Numbered from the stretch's first letter, positions 34,483 through 45,823 are shown. The stretch is DNA of 49,686 nucleotides from Mycobacterium gastri (GCF_002102175.1 NZ_LQOX01000093.1:1-49686); one strand, 5' to 3'. Program-made: numbers and translations. Notes: generated by a model not told the origin, from the letters alone.

Positions 34483-36315
34483 ATGAACGACGCTAGAGAA
34501 GCCTCCCGGCACGATCCTGCGCACCATCCCACCGAGGGCAGCCATGTCGAAGGAGGTGTGGTCGAGCACCCCGATGCCAAGGATTTCGGCAGTGCCGCCG
34601 CGCTTCCTGCCGACCCGACCTGGTTCAAGCACGCCGTCTTCTACGAGGTACTGGTCCGGGCTTTCTACGATTCCAGCGCTGACGGCTCGGGTGATCTGCG
34701 CGGACTCGTGGACCGGCTGGACTACCTGCAGTGGCTCGGCATCGACTGCATCTGGCTGCCCCCGGTCTATGACTCACCGCTGCGTGACGGCGGGTACGAC
34801 ATCCGCGACTTCTACAAGGTGCTGCCCGACTTCGGCACCGTCGACGACTTTGTCGCCCTGGTCGATGCCGCCCACCGCCGCGGAATCCGGGTCATCACCG
34901 ACCTGGTGATGAACCACACCTCGGAATCCCACCCGTGGTTCCAGGAATCCCGCCGCGACCCCGACGGCCCGTACGGCGACTACTACGTGTGGAGTGACAC
35001 CAGCCAGAAGTACACCGACGCGCGGATCATCTTCGTCGACACCGAAGAGTCGAACTGGACGTTCGACCCGGTCCGGCGCCAGTTTTATTGGCACCGCTTC
35101 TTCTCCCACCAGCCGGACCTCAATTACGACAACCCGGCCGTTCAAGAGGCGATGATCGATGTCATGCGCTTCTGGCTGGGCCTGGGCATCGACGGGTTCC
35201 GGCTGGACGCGGTCCCCTACCTTTTCGAACGCGAGGGCACCAACTGCGAAAACCTGCCCGAGACGCACGCCTTCCTCAAGCGGGTCCGCAAGGTGGTGGA
35301 CGACGAATTTCCCGGCCGGGTGTTGCTGGCCGAGGCCAACCAGTGGCCGGCCGACGTCGTCGAGTACTTCGGCGACGTCACCACCGGCGGCGACGAATGC
35401 CACATGGCCTTTCACTTCCCGCTGATGCCGCGCATCTTCATGGCCGTCCGCCGCGAGTCGCGGTTCCCGATTTCAGAGATCCTGGCGCAGACGCCGCCGA
35501 TACCCGATATGGCGCAATGGGGGATCTTCCTGCGCAACCATGACGAGTTGACGTTGGAGATGGTCACCGACGACGAGCGCGACTACATGTATGCCGAGTA
35601 CGCCAAAGACCCGCGGATGAAGGCGAATGTCGGCATCCGCCGCCGGCTGGCGCCGCTGCTGGATAACGACCGCAACCAGATCCAGTTGTTCAACGCGCTG
35701 CTGCTCTCGTTGCCGGGCTCGCCGGTGCTGTACTACGGCGACGAAATCGGCATGGGCGACGTGATCTGGCTGGGGGACCGCGACGGCGTGCGGACCCCGA
35801 TGCAGTGGACACCGGACCGTAACGCCGGATTCTCCTCAGCCAACCCCGGCCGGCTCTACCTGCCACCGAGCCAGGATCCGGTTTACGGCTACCAGGCGGT
35901 CAACGTCGAGGCGCAGCGCGACACCTCGCCGTCACTGCTGAACTGGACCCGGACCATGCTTGCGGTGCGGCGGCGCCACCAGGCGTTCGCCGTCGGGTCC
36001 TTCCAGGAACTGGGCGGGTCTAACCCGTCGGTCCTGGCTTTCGTCAGGGAAACGCCGGGTAGTGACGGCAGAGACGGCAGAGATGGCAGAGACGGCAGAG
36101 ACGGCAGAGACGGTGATGTGGTGCTCTGTGTGAACAACCTCTCGCGGTTCCCGCAGCCCATCGAATTGAATCTGCAGCAATGGAACAACTACATACCGAT
36201 CGAGCTCACCGGGCATGTGGAATTTCCCCGTATCGGCCACCTGCCCTACCTGCTGACCCTGCCGGGTCACGGCTTCTACTGGTTCCAGTTGTCCAGAACC
36301 GAGGAGAACGCATGA
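34483..36315 (+). CDS. treS: Trehalose synthase TreS (maltose glucosylmutase)
   Basis: 610 residues from the ATG at 34483, matching the usual start (followed by [20 protein letters not shown]). GH13 motifs: nucleophile Asp in [11 protein letters not shown], acid/base Glu in LLAEANQW, and [11 protein letters not shown], with [14 protein letters not shown] earlier. It interconverts trehalose and maltose in the cytosol and feeds maltose to Mak in the GlgE pathway to alpha-glucan. A tandem 9-bp repeat adds a (DGR)n stretch near residues 528-545, where M. tuberculosis TreS is shorter. Its stop overlaps the first start codon of the MIRU that follows. Confidence 0.96.
   Translation: MNDAREASRHDPAHHPTEGSHVEGGVVEHPDAKDFGSAAALPADPTWFKHAVFYEVLVRAFYDSSADGSGDLRGLVDRLDYLQWLGIDCIWLPPVYDSPLRDGGYDIRDFYKVLPDFGTVDDFVALVDAAHRRGIRVITDLVMNHTSESHPWFQESRRDPDGPYGDYYVWSDTSQKYTDARIIFVDTEESNWTFDPVRRQFYWHRFFSHQPDLNYDNPAVQEAMIDVMRFWLGLGIDGFRLDAVPYLFEREGTNCENLPETHAFLKRVRKVVDDEFPGRVLLAEANQWPADVVEYFGDVTTGGDECHMAFHFPLMPRIFMAVRRESRFPISEILAQTPPIPDMAQWGIFLRNHDELTLEMVTDDERDYMYAEYAKDPRMKANVGIRRRLAPLLDNDRNQIQLFNALLLSLPGSPVLYYGDEIGMGDVIWLGDRDGVRTPMQWTPDRNAGFSSANPGRLYLPPSQDPVYGYQAVNVEAQRDTSPSLLNWTRTMLAVRRRHQAFAVGSFQELGGSNPSVLAFVRETPGSDGRDGRDGRDGRDGRDGDVVLCVNNLSRFPQPIELNLQQWNNYIPIELTGHVEFPRIGHLPYLLTLPGHGFYWFQLSRTEENA
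36064..36117 (+). repeat. In-frame 9-bp tandem repeat in treS
   Basis: Five copies of GACGGCAGA (one with GAT) plus a degenerate sixth encode (Asp-Gly-Arg)n in the C-terminal beta-domain of TreS. The unit is a multiple of three, so copy-number changes would keep the frame. Confidence 0.9.
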
Positions 36316-36442
36316 TCCGCGCCGGCGACGATGCAGTGGGGGCACCGCCCGCTTGCGGGGGACGTAGCGATGAGGAGGAGCGGCGCACATGATCCACGCC
36401 GGCGACGATGCGAAGCGACGCGAACAGGAGCGGCGTACATGA
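36312..36442 (+). repeat. MIRU element, one full and one short copy, between treS and mak
   Basis: Copy 1 (36312-36392) begins ATGATCCGCGCCGGCGACGA and ends GAGGAGCGGCGCACATGA. Copy 2 (36389-36442) begins ATGATCCACGCCGGCGACGA and ends CAGGAGCGGCGTACATGA. Each copy is a tiny ORF (26 and 17 codons) whose ATGA overlaps the previous stop and next start, so treS, the two mini-ORFs and mak form an unbroken chain. This is the hallmark of mycobacterial interspersed repetitive units. Confidence 0.88.
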
Positions 36443-37797
36443 GCCTGCCAGCCAAGCTGCCCTGGTCTGCGTGGCTGCCGCAGCAACGGTGGTACGCCGG
36501 ACGCAACCGCGAGCTGTGCCGCGCAGAGGTCAGCGTGGTCGTCGCGCTGAAGGACGATCTCGACCTGGTGCTCGTCGACGTCGACTACGCCGATGGTTCG
36601 GCGGAGCGCTACCAGGTGATCGTCGGTTGGGACGCCGCGCCGGTGTCCGAGTACAGCACCGTGGCAACGATCGGCGCCGCAGAAGACCGCACCGGCTTCG
36701 ACGCCCTGTACGACGCTGATTCGCCGCCGTTTCTGCTGTCGTTGATCGACTCGTCCGCCGTCCGCGTTGCTTCCGGCGTGGAAGTGACATTCGCCAAAGA
36801 ACCGGACGTCGAATTGCCGTTGAATGCGTCGCCGCACGTCTCCGACGCCGAGCAAAGCAATACCAGCGTCATTTTCGATCGGCGCGCGATCTTCAAGGTG
36901 TTTCGCCGGGTCTCCGGCGGCATCAACCCCGACATCGAATTGAACCGGGTGCTCGGCCGTGCCGGTAACCCGCACGTAGCCCGGTTGCTGGGAACCTACG
37001 AGATGGCCGGGCCGGACGCCGGCAGTTCGGCCGCCGGTGCGCAGGCGTGTCCGCTGGGCATGGTGACGGCATTCGCCTCCAACGCCGCCGAGGGGTGGGC
37101 GATGGCCACCGCCAGCGTCCGTGATCTGTTCGCCGAGGGCGACTTGTATGCCCACGAGGTTGGCGGAGACTTCGCCGGCGAGTCCTACCGGCTCGGCGAG
37201 GCAGTCGCGTCGGTGCACGCCACCCTGGCCGAGTGCCTGGGAACGGCCCAGGCGCCGTTCCCGGTGGACACCGTGCTGGCGCGGCTGTCGTCGACCGTGG
37301 CGGCGGTTCGGGAGCTGGAGGGGTACGCGGCGACGATCGAAGAGCGAATCCAGAAGCTCGCGGGCGAGACCATCACCGTTCAGCGGATCCACGGCGACCT
37401 GCACCTGGGGCAGGTGTTGCGGACCCCGGAGAGCTGGCTGTTGATCGATTTCGAAGGCGAGCCCGGTCAGCCGCTCGATGAGCGCCGGGCACCCGATTCG
37501 CCGCTGCGCGACGTGGCCGGTGTTTTGCGCTCCTTCGAGTACGCCGCCTACGGGCCGCTGGTGGACCAGGCCACCGACAAACAGCTGGCCGCCCGTGCCC
37601 GGGAATGGGTCGAGCGCAATCGCACCGCGTTCTGCGAGGGCTATGCGGCCGCATCGGGAACCGACCCACGGGATTCGGCGCAACTGTTGGCCGCCTACGA
37701 ACTGGACAAGGCGGTCTACGAGGTGGGCTACGAGGCGCGGCATCGGCCCGGTTGGTTGCCGATTCCGCTGCGGTCGATCGCCCGCCTGACCGCCTGA
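36439..37797 (+). CDS. mak: Maltokinase
   Basis: 452 residues from the ATG overlapping the MIRU stop (ATGA), preceded by CAGGAGCGG. The N-terminal cap ([20 protein letters not shown]) and the kinase core with [12 protein letters not shown] (catalytic Asp) and [16 protein letters not shown] (Mg-binding Asp) match mycobacterial Mak (Rv0127, 455 residues). It phosphorylates maltose to maltose-1-phosphate, the donor for GlgE. Coupling to treS is known in actinobacteria, where TreS and Mak form a complex. Confidence 0.95.
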   Translation: MSLPAKLPWSAWLPQQRWYAGRNRELCRAEVSVVVALKDDLDLVLVDVDYADGSAERYQVIVGWDAAPVSEYSTVATIGAAEDRTGFDALYDADSPPFLLSLIDSSAVRVASGVEVTFAKEPDVELPLNASPHVSDAEQSNTSVIFDRRAIFKVFRRVSGGINPDIELNRVLGRAGNPHVARLLGTYEMAGPDAGSSAAGAQACPLGMVTAFASNAAEGWAMATASVRDLFAEGDLYAHEVGGDFAGESYRLGEAVASVHATLAECLGTAQAPFPVDTVLARLSSTVAAVRELEGYAATIEERIQKLAGETITVQRIHGDLHLGQVLRTPESWLLIDFEGEPGQPLDERRAPDSPLRDVAGVLRSFEYAAYGPLVDQATDKQLAARAREWVERNRTAFCEGYAAASGTDPRDSAQLLAAYELDKAVYEVGYEARHRPGWLPIPLRSIARLTA

Positions 37798-37889
37798 GCC
37801 GGCTTTTCCGCGGTTGCGTGGCGGGGTCTCCGATCCCGGGCCGTCGGCTGGCTTCTGCGAAGCTCGGGAGTCTCTGGAAGCATGCTCGT

Positions 37890-38576
37890 GTGCAAAAAGA
37901 GACTTACGACAGCGAAGCGAGGTTGTCCTGGGTGCTGGCGGGGCTGGCCGGGGTGCTCGGGGCTACGGCGTTCACCCACTCCGCCGGCTACTTCGTGACG
38001 TTCATGACCGGCAATGCGCAGCGCGCTGTGCTGGGCGTCTTCCGCGACGATGTGTGGCTGTCGATAACTGCGTCGTTGTTAATGGTGTGCTTTGTGGCCG
38101 GTGTGGTGGTTGCCTCGATATGTCGGCGCCATTTCTGGGTCGCTCATCCGCACGGCCCCACCGTGCTGGCCACCTTCAGCCTGGTGGCGGCCACCGCGCT
38201 CGACATTCTCCTCGGTGGATGGGAACAGTCCCTGCTTGATTTCGTCCCGATTCTGTTCGTGGTGTTTGGGATCGGCGCGTTGAACACATCGTTCGTCAAG
38301 GACGGGGAGGTGTCGGTGCCGTTGAGTTACGTGACGGGCACCCTGGTGAAGATGGGTCAGGGCATCGAACGTCACCTGGCCGGCGGGAAGGTGGACGACT
38401 GGCTCGGCTACTTTTTGCTGTACGCCAGCTTCAGCCTGGGCGCCGCGGCCGGAGGCGTTATCAGCTTGGTGGTCAGCGGATCCCAGATGCTGGCGGTGGC
38501 GACGATCGTCTGCGCGGTCACCACCGGCTATACGTATTTCCACTCCGACCGGCGGGCGTTGTTGAAGGAATCCTGA
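37890..38576 (+). CDS. DUF1275 (YoaK-like) membrane protein
   Basis: 228 residues from a GTG at 37890. Six membrane segments: WVLAGLAGVLGATAFTHSAG, VWLSITASLLMVCFVAGVVV, TVLATFSLVAATALDILLGG, FVPILFVVFGIGALNTSFV, FLLYASFSLGAAAGGVISLV and MLAVATIVCAVTTGYTYF. The FVTFMTGNAQR motif near the first segment and GxLNTSF are marks of the DUF1275 family, whose transport role is unknown. It follows mak by 92 bases and is convergent with fbpC; M. tuberculosis has the membrane protein gene Rv0128 at this place. A frame starting within mak is a shadow. Confidence 0.8.
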   Translation: MQKETYDSEARLSWVLAGLAGVLGATAFTHSAGYFVTFMTGNAQRAVLGVFRDDVWLSITASLLMVCFVAGVVVASICRRHFWVAHPHGPTVLATFSLVAATALDILLGGWEQSLLDFVPILFVVFGIGALNTSFVKDGEVSVPLSYVTGTLVKMGQGIERHLAGGKVDDWLGYFLLYASFSLGAAAGGVISLVVSGSQMLAVATIVCAVTTGYTYFHSDRRALLKES

Positions 38577-38613
38577 CCCGGAGCAGCCAGTGAGCACCCG
38601 GTGAGTACAAGAA

Positions 38614-38652
38614 CATCGGCAGCAGCGCTGGCCGTGTGCGCTGCTGCCGATG
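38614..38652. terminator. Bidirectional terminator-like hairpin between the DUF1275 gene and fbpC
   Basis: CATCGGCAGCAGCG (38614-38627) pairs perfectly with CGCTGCTGCCGATG (38639-38652) around an 11-base loop. It lies between two convergent genes, 37 bases after one stop and 23 bases from the other. Confidence 0.8.
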
Positions 38653-38675
38653 CTGGCTTGTGTCTTAGCCGGGTC

Positions 38676-40060
<1,385 letters not shown>

Positions 40061-40516
40061 ATGCGTACCTTCGAGTCAGTTGCCGACCTCGCCGCCGCCG
40101 CGGGTGAGACCATCGGGCAGAGCGACTGGGTGACCATCACTCAAGAAGACGTCAATCTGTTTGCCGATGCCACGGGTGATCACCAATGGATCCACGTGGA
40201 CCCGGAACGAGCGGCCAAGGGCCCGTTCGGCAAGACGATCGCCCACGGCTTCATGACGCTGTCACTGTTGCCGCGGCTGCAGCATGAGATGTACACGGTC
40301 AAAGGCATCAAACTGGCAATCAATTACGGCCTCAACAAGGTCCGCTTTCCAGCGCCGGTGCCCGTCGGCTCCAGGGTCCGGGCGCAGAGTTCGTTGGTCG
40401 GCGTCGAAGACCTCGGTAACGGCGCTGTACAGGCCACGGTGTCGACGACAGTCGAGATAGAGGGTTCGCCCAAGCCCGCATGCGTGGCCGAAAGCGTCGT
40501 TCGCTACATCTCCTGA
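40061..40516 (+). CDS. htdZ: MaoC-like (R)-specific enoyl hydratase HtdZ
   Basis: 151 residues, the length of Rv0130. The hydratase-2 motif is complete: ADATGD(40)HQWIH(45)VDPERA followed by GPFGKTIAHGFMTLSLLP. Asp40 and His45 are the known catalytic pair. The enzyme hydrates trans-2-enoyl-CoA to (R)-3-hydroxyacyl-CoA. It is convergent with fadE1 (11-base gap), as in M. tuberculosis. Confidence 0.95.
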   Translation: MRTFESVADLAAAAGETIGQSDWVTITQEDVNLFADATGDHQWIHVDPERAAKGPFGKTIAHGFMTLSLLPRLQHEMYTVKGIKLAINYGLNKVRFPAPVPVGSRVRAQSSLVGVEDLGNGAVQATVSTTVEIEGSPKPACVAESVVRYIS

Positions 40517-40527
40517 GCGCTCGCAGG

Positions 40528-41865
40528 TCAGTACTCGGCGACCGCGTGCTCGAGGCGCTCGGCCAGCCGGGCCTCGGCGGCCGCTCGGCGGGTCGGGATG
40601 TGCTGCGACGGGAAGGGCGTTGTCACCGGCTCGTATTCCCGCAGGGTACGCCGCGCCACCGTCATCTTGTGCAGCTCGGTGGCCCCATCGGCGATACCCA
40701 GTGATTCGGCGCCGACCATCATCTTGACGAACGGCATCTCGTCGGAGACCCCCAGCGCGCCATGCAGGTGCATGGCGCGCTGCGCCACATCATGCAGCAC
40801 CTGGGGCATCGCGACTTTCACCGCCGCGATGTCGCGGCGCACCTTCTGGTAGTCGTGGTGCTTGTCGATCAGCCACGCCGTTCGCAGCACCAGCAGCCGG
40901 AACTGCTCGATCTGGATCCAGCTGTCGGCGATCTTCTCTTGGGTCATCTGGAAGTCGGCCAATCGCCCATGCCTGGTCTTACGTGATACCGCGCGCTCGC
41001 ACATCATGTCGAAGGCCCTGCGCGCCAATGCAATTGTGCGCATCGCGTGGTGGATCCGGCCGCCGCCGAGTCGGGTTTGCGCGATCATGAACGCCTGGCC
41101 TTCGCCGCCCAGCACATGATCTGCCGGCACCCGCACGTCGTGGTAGCGGACATAGCCGTGACTGGCATGCCGGGAAGACTCCGAGCCCACACCGACATTG
41201 CGCACGATCTCGATGCCGGGTGTCTCGCCAGGAACGATGAACAGCGACATCTTCTCGTGGGTATGGGCCTCGGGGTTGGTGACGGCCATGACGATGAAGA
41301 ACGACGCGTGCCTGGCGTTGGTGGAAAACCACTTCTCGCCGTTGATGATCCAGTCGCCTGAGCCGTCGCGGGTCGCGGCAGTGACGAACAGGCCGGGATC
41401 CGAGCCGCCCTGCGGCTCGGTCATCGAGTAGCACGACGTGATCTCGCCGTCCAGCAGCGGCCGCAGGTAGCGCGCCTTCTGTTCCTCGGTGCCGAAGAGT
41501 GCGAGGATCTCGGCGTTGCCAGAGTCCGGCGCCTGGCAGCCGAACACCGACGGCGCCCACCGCGAGCGCCCGAGGATCTCGTTGAGCAGCGCAAGCTTGA
41601 CCTGGCCGAAGCCTTGGCCGCCGAGTTCGGGGCGCAGGTGTGCGGCCCACAGCCCCTGGTCCTTCACCTGCTGCTGCAACGGCCGCAGCACCGCCATCGT
41701 CTCGGGATTCGCTTTGTCATACGGGTCGAGTGCGATCAGATCGAGCGGTTCGACCTCGTCGGCCATGAATTTCTCGACCCAGTCGAGTTTCGCCTGGTAT
41801 TCCGGCTCTGTTTCGAAATCCCACACCGTCGCCAACCGTTCCCCGGCGCAGCGTCGCACCGGCAT
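40528..41865 (-). CDS. fadE1: Acyl-CoA dehydrogenase FadE1
   Basis: 445 residues using the ATG at 41865, close to the 447 of Rv0131c; a GTG at 41826 (VWDFETEPEY) is also possible and the start is uncertain. Acyl-CoA dehydrogenase motifs: CYSMTEPQGGSDP (FAD/substrate loop), WIINGEKWFSTNA, and the C-terminal segment QVLHDVAQRAMHLHGALGVS with the flavin-binding QxxGAxG-like pattern. It oxidises an acyl-CoA at the alpha-beta bond. It is the last gene of the block that keeps M. tuberculosis order; a mobile region follows. Confidence 0.92.
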   Translation of the reverse strand: MPVRRCAGERLATVWDFETEPEYQAKLDWVEKFMADEVEPLDLIALDPYDKANPETMAVLRPLQQQVKDQGLWAAHLRPELGGQGFGQVKLALLNEILGRSRWAPSVFGCQAPDSGNAEILALFGTEEQKARYLRPLLDGEITSCYSMTEPQGGSDPGLFVTAATRDGSGDWIINGEKWFSTNARHASFFIVMAVTNPEAHTHEKMSLFIVPGETPGIEIVRNVGVGSESSRHASHGYVRYHDVRVPADHVLGGEGQAFMIAQTRLGGGRIHHAMRTIALARRAFDMMCERAVSRKTRHGRLADFQMTQEKIADSWIQIEQFRLLVLRTAWLIDKHHDYQKVRRDIAAVKVAMPQVLHDVAQRAMHLHGALGVSDEMPFVKMMVGAESLGIADGATELHKMTVARRTLREYEPVTTPFPSQHIPTRRAAAEARLAERLEHAVAEY

Positions 41866-41987
41866 CGTTGATGGAGCTACCCCATGGTAAGGGGCGGTGA
41901 GGGTCTGGCGAGGCCGCAACATCCGCGGCCCCGCATCGCGACCGCGGTTTCCGCGTCACGACCCGGACCGCACGACAATCACCACAA

Positions 41988-42209
41988 TCAGAGTCTTTGT
42001 GCAAGCAGCTGTTTAGCTAGCTCTGCACCCTTGCGGCTGTCGGCCCGCGCCGTGCGGAACAGGTCGGCCGTCTCCCGGTCGCCGTCGCGCTCGGCATCCT
42101 CGATGTAGGTCTCGAGCCGCAGTGCATTGTCCAGGCACTGCTCGGTGTACCAGATCAGGTTGTAAGTCTTGTCGCGGGTGCCGGTCACATGACCTGTTTC
42201 GATGCTCAC
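41988..42209 (-). CDS. Small hypothetical protein
   Basis: 73 residues from the GTG at 42209, chosen because GGAGGGAGG lies seven bases upstream; an ATG at 42245 would add 12 residues. The sequence is helical and charged (NLIWYTEQCLDNALRLETYI, then DAERDGDRETADLFRTARAD) and ends AKQLLAQRL. No domain is recognised. It lies 122 bases upstream of fadE1 on the same strand and just beyond the IS4-like element. Confidence 0.6.
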   Translation of the reverse strand: MSIETGHVTGTRDKTYNLIWYTEQCLDNALRLETYIEDAERDGDRETADLFRTARADSRKGAELAKQLLAQRL

Positions 42210-42320
42210 CGGTGGTCCTCCCTCCGTCGGTATCAGTTGCGACACCCAGTGAGCTACCCACCCGCGTCATGTTCAAACGGTTCCGCCGGAGGCGATTTCG
42301 ATGGCCAGCTAGGAACTTCG

Positions 42321-42341
42321 GCTTTAGGCCGGCTTTAGGCC
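42321..42341. repeat. Direct repeat, left copy, flanking the IS4/PE_PGRS block
   Basis: Two consecutive GGCTTTAGGCC-type units. The same 21 bases recur at 45803-45823, just after the PE_PGRS stop codon. The left copy abuts the left end of the IS4-like element. Confidence 0.8.
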
Positions 42342-43798
42342 CAATACCGTTGTTAATGCGGGTGGATCGCGAAGTCTGGTGGGCGTTGGGGTTGGGGCCA
42401 GTGAGCGTGAGCTGCGCGTTTGACGTGCCATTTGGACATTTTGCGTTTGATCACCCGCGGTGCGGATCGTCGGCGCCTGGCGGGGTTGAGTCGGTCGAGC
42501 AGTCGGTGCAGGAAGGCCCACCAGTGCTGATCGGCGGCTTGGGGGTCCTCAGGGGGGAAATGCGCCCTGCTGGGCGACGGATTGGCGGGTGATGCGCAGC
42601 GCGGCGGTGAAACTGACCCGGTCGGGGTCTTCGCCGGCGTGCTCGGCAGCCTGGGCCATCAGGGCACGAATGGCGTAGTGACAGCACAGATGTCCCCAAA
42701 TCTCTTGCAGGACAAGGTCAGGGGACTTCGAGCGCAGCACCACCTGGGGTCCGCGCTGATGGGTCTTGAGTTCGTCGAAGGTGTTCTCAATCTCCCAGCG
42801 CTGGGCATAGGCAGCGGCCAATTCGACGGCCGGGGCCTGCTCGGGGTCGGTCAGCGTGGTCAGCAGTCGGTAAACGGTGGGGTTGTCGCGGCCGTCATCG
42901 AGTGTGTAGTCGATGACGCGGGCCAACATCGGGGTGCTGCGACGGTCGGTGCTGGGCTGCAGATAGGCCAGCCAGGAACCGTCGGGAAGGTCCTGCACAT
43001 GGGCCGGGGCCGGTCCGCCCTTGTCGGTGCGTACCCGCCACAACAGATCGGCTCCGGTCGCAGATGCCTTGCGCCACAGCGCATAGGAGAAGAATCCGCG
43101 ATCAGCCAGGACCAACATCCCGGGCTCGAAAGCCGACAGCAGTTCCTCGGCGAGTTTGGACTCCGAGTCGCGGTAGCCTCCGATCTTGACGGCAAAGACC
43201 GCGTGGGTGGCGCACTCGGCCAGTCCAAGGACCCGCGCCTGCGGGAAGGCAGCCTTCTCACCCCTGCCGCCGGCCCCCGGCCGACTGAAATACCCGTCAT
43301 TGGCCGGCGTGTCGGCCACATCCAAACACATCCCGTCGATGGCGACCAGCCGCCGCCCGGCCAGCCACGCCCCTGGCGTGTCCGGGCTGGCCAACGGGCG
43401 CGCCACCCGGGAAAACAAGCTGGCCAGCGGGGCCGATCCCAACCGCTCACGGGCCTGAAAGATCGCCGACTTCCCCGGCAGCCGATACTGCTCACGCCAC
43501 CCCGACGCCCAGGCCAAACCATCAGTGAGCTGTGCCAACACATCCTCGTAGGAGCCCTCGGCATACAAACCCATCGCGATCGCGAAATACGCCATCACCC
43601 GCGCCGGCAACGACCGATGACGCTGCTGCGTGCGACCCTCCGCCTCGATCACCTCGTCGACCAGCGCCGCGGGAAACACCCGTGTCAGTACCCCCACCGA
43701 CACCAAATCCGACAACCGGCGATCCGACTCAGGCTTACGCCAACCCGCACGAGGCACAGAATACAAACTACACCCATGTAGTCTTAACTGAACGGTAT
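42342..43798. mobile_element. IS4-family insertion sequence
   Basis: About 1.46 kb. The left end reads CAATACCGTTGTTAA (42342-42356) and the right end, on the opposite strand, reads CAATACCGTTCAGTTAA (43782-43798), giving imperfect terminal inverted repeats differing by a two-base gap. It contains one transposase gene on the minus strand. No target-site duplication was seen next to the ends. Confidence 0.8.
42549..43766 (-). CDS. IS4-family transposase, frameshifted near the C-terminus
   Basis: 405 residues as read. N-terminal domain LSDLVSVGVLTRVFPAALVD, then a DDE nuclease: D in RLVAIDGMCLDVADTP, D in MLVLADRGFFSYALW and E in AYAQRWEIENTFDELK (the YREK-type region). The frame stops at 42549 after QQGAFPP. 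The next frame carries on with EDPQAADQHWWAFLHRLLDR and RVIKRKMSKWHVKRA to a TAA at 42353, which is the normal ending of such transposases. The break is at a run of six C (42552-42557 on the minus strand); five would restore the frame. Either the element is inactive, slips, or the run is misread. Confidence 0.88.
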   Translation of the reverse strand: MYSVPRAGWRKPESDRRLSDLVSVGVLTRVFPAALVDEVIEAEGRTQQRHRSLPARVMAYFAIAMGLYAEGSYEDVLAQLTDGLAWASGWREQYRLPGKSAIFQARERLGSAPLASLFSRVARPLASPDTPGAWLAGRRLVAIDGMCLDVADTPANDGYFSRPGAGGRGEKAAFPQARVLGLAECATHAVFAVKIGGYRDSESKLAEELLSAFEPGMLVLADRGFFSYALWRKASATGADLLWRVRTDKGGPAPAHVQDLPDGSWLAYLQPSTDRRSTPMLARVIDYTLDDGRDNPTVYRLLTTLTDPEQAPAVELAAAYAQRWEIENTFDELKTHQRGPQVVLRSKSPDLVLQEIWGHLCCHYAIRALMAQAAEHAGEDPDRVSFTAALRITRQSVAQQGAFPP

Positions 43799-43968
43799 TG
43801 CATCTAGGTGTGGACGAGACGGACCTTGTGGCGGAGGACTATGTCCCATGCCCGGCAGCCTACTAAGCTCCGGACATGTCGCCCCGATCGCGATACGATG
43901 CCGCTTGTCCAGCGTTTCAATGCAGATCGGCGCCAGTCCGATTTGCCAGCGGGTGGTCGGAGAACACC

Positions 43969-45798
43969 ATGTCGTTTGTGATCGCGGCTCCAGAGATGCT
44001 CGTAGCGGCAACCACGGATTTGAGCAGTATCGGTACGGCTATCAGCGCGGCGAATACCGCGGCGGTGCTCAAAACGACGCGCCTGGTGGCGGCGGGCGCC
44101 GATGATGTGTCGGCGGCTATCGCTGCGGTGTTCGGTGTGCACGCCCAGGAATTTCAGGCGGTCAGTACGCAAGCCGCGGCCTTTCACAGCCAATTTGTTC
44201 AGGCCTTGAGCGCCGGCGCGGGCTCGTACGCGAGCGCCGAGGCCGCCAGCATGTCGCCCCTACAGACGGCGGTGCAAGATGTGCTCAACGTGGTCAACGC
44301 GCCCACCCAAACGCTGCTGGGGCGCCCGCTGATTGGCAACGGCGCCGACGGGACGCTACCGGGGCAGTCCGGCGGGGCGGGTGGGTTGTTGTTCGGCAAT
44401 GGCGGTAACGGCGCGGCGGGCAACGCCGGCCAACCCGGTGGCGGTGGCGGCGCGGCGGGGTTGCTCGGCAATGGTGGCGCCGGCGGACAGGGCGGTGCCG
44501 GTGCCGCCGGTGGGGCCGGCGGAGCCGGCGGGATCCTGCAGGGCAATGGCGGCGCGGGTGGGGCCGGTGGGGCCGCCATGGCCGGCATCAATGGCGGGAT
44601 CGCGGGGCACGGTGGGAACGGCGGCGCCGCCATAGGCCTGTTCGGCGACGGCGGGGCCGGCGGACCAGGTGGCGCCGGCCTGGCCGGGGCAAATGGTGTC
44701 AACCCCACCTTCAATGGCACAGCCGCCGCCGGCAGCAACGGCGCCGATCTAAGCGTGAGTACGGGCCCCGCTACCGCAGGTGCGGGCGCTCCCGGCGGTA
44801 ACGGCGGCCCGGACACGATCGGCGGCACCGGCGGGGCCGGTGGTTCCGCGTTCGTCAACAACCCCAGCGACGCCACCGGCGGCGCCGGCGGCAACGGGGG
44901 CAGCGGCGGCGCCGGCGGCAACGGCGGCGCCGGCGGTAACGCTACTAGTGGCGGTACCGCCGCCGGCGGCGCCGGAGGTAACGGCACCGGCGGCGGAACC
45001 CCCGGGGGTGCCGGCGGGGCCGGCGGCTTGGGCGGATCCGCAACCGCTGCCGGCGGCAGTGCCCTCGGCGGCGCCGGCGGCCTGGGCGGTAACGGCGCCG
45101 CCGGCGCGGCCGGTGGTGCGGGTGGACTCGGTGGTGCTGGCGGCGACGGCGGCCACGGCGGGATCCTGGCGGGCAACGGCGGCGCCGGCGGCAATGGCGG
45201 CGTCGGTGGCAACGGAGGTGCAGGCGGCAATGGTGGTGCCGGCGGTGGTGGCGGTGGCGGAACCATGGGCAAAGCAACCGTCACCGGTCAGGGGGGCGCG
45301 GGTGCTGATGGCGGCAGCGGGGGTGCCGCCGGATCCGGCGGCACCGGCGGCACCGGCGGCCCGGGTGGTAACGGTGGTGCCGCCTCGTCAATGTTCGGCA
45401 GCGGCGGCGCCGGTGGTATCGGCGGCATCGGCGGTGTCGGTGGCGGTGGTGGCAACGGCGGTGTGGGCGGCGACGGTGGTGGGGGCGGAAACGGTGACGG
45501 CTTTGTGACGAGCATCGCTGGCAGTGGCGGTATCGGCGGTGGCGGCGGCGCCGGTAGTGACGGCGGCGCGGGCGGCGGAGTCGGCAGCGGCGGCGCCGGC
45601 GGTGCGGGCGGCTTCTTTGGCGAGACCGGCATCGGCGGTGGTGCCGGCACCGGCGGCAACGGCGGCGGCGCCGGTAGCGGTGGTAGCGGAGGTAGCGGCG
45701 GTGCGGCCGGGCAGGCGATCAACGGCACCTTAGTTCCTGGCACTCCGGGTGTCGGCGGCGCCGCTGGCGCCGACGGCACGGCCGGTCCCCAGGGCTAA
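43969..45798 (+). CDS. PE_PGRS family protein
   Basis: 609 residues from the ATG at 43969 ([20 protein letters not shown]). PE domain to about residue 100, the linker [16 protein letters not shown], then PGRS Gly-Gly-Ala/Asn repeats interrupted by a non-repeat stretch ([20 protein letters not shown]). The end has [20 protein letters not shown] plus G. It does not sit at a PE_PGRS site known from the M. tuberculosis Rv0131c-Rv0132c junction, and it is bounded by an IS and by a repeat shared with the IS left flank, so it may have moved or duplicated. Antisense proline-rich frames are shadows. Confidence 0.92.
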   Translation: MSFVIAAPEMLVAATTDLSSIGTAISAANTAAVLKTTRLVAAGADDVSAAIAAVFGVHAQEFQAVSTQAAAFHSQFVQALSAGAGSYASAEAASMSPLQTAVQDVLNVVNAPTQTLLGRPLIGNGADGTLPGQSGGAGGLLFGNGGNGAAGNAGQPGGGGGAAGLLGNGGAGGQGGAGAAGGAGGAGGILQGNGGAGGAGGAAMAGINGGIAGHGGNGGAAIGLFGDGGAGGPGGAGLAGANGVNPTFNGTAAAGSNGADLSVSTGPATAGAGAPGGNGGPDTIGGTGGAGGSAFVNNPSDATGGAGGNGGSGGAGGNGGAGGNATSGGTAAGGAGGNGTGGGTPGGAGGAGGLGGSATAAGGSALGGAGGLGGNGAAGAAGGAGGLGGAGGDGGHGGILAGNGGAGGNGGVGGNGGAGGNGGAGGGGGGGTMGKATVTGQGGAGADGGSGGAAGSGGTGGTGGPGGNGGAASSMFGSGGAGGIGGIGGVGGGGGNGGVGGDGGGGGNGDGFVTSIAGSGGIGGGGGAGSDGGAGGGVGSGGAGGAGGFFGETGIGGGAGTGGNGGGAGSGGSGGSGGAAGQAINGTLVPGTPGVGGAAGADGTAGPQG

Positions 45799-45802
45799 CG
45801 GA

Positions 45803-45823
45803 GCTTTAGGCCGGCTTTAGGCC
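45803..45823. repeat. Direct repeat, right copy, flanking the IS4/PE_PGRS block
   Basis: Exact match to 42321-42341. A further partial unit (GGCCGGCTAAG) follows. It begins five bases after the PE_PGRS stop. Confidence 0.8.

Noticed and set aside
44199..45284. 361-residue proline-rich frame antisense to the second PE_PGRS gene
   Set aside because: Same cause as above; no start context and no protein features.
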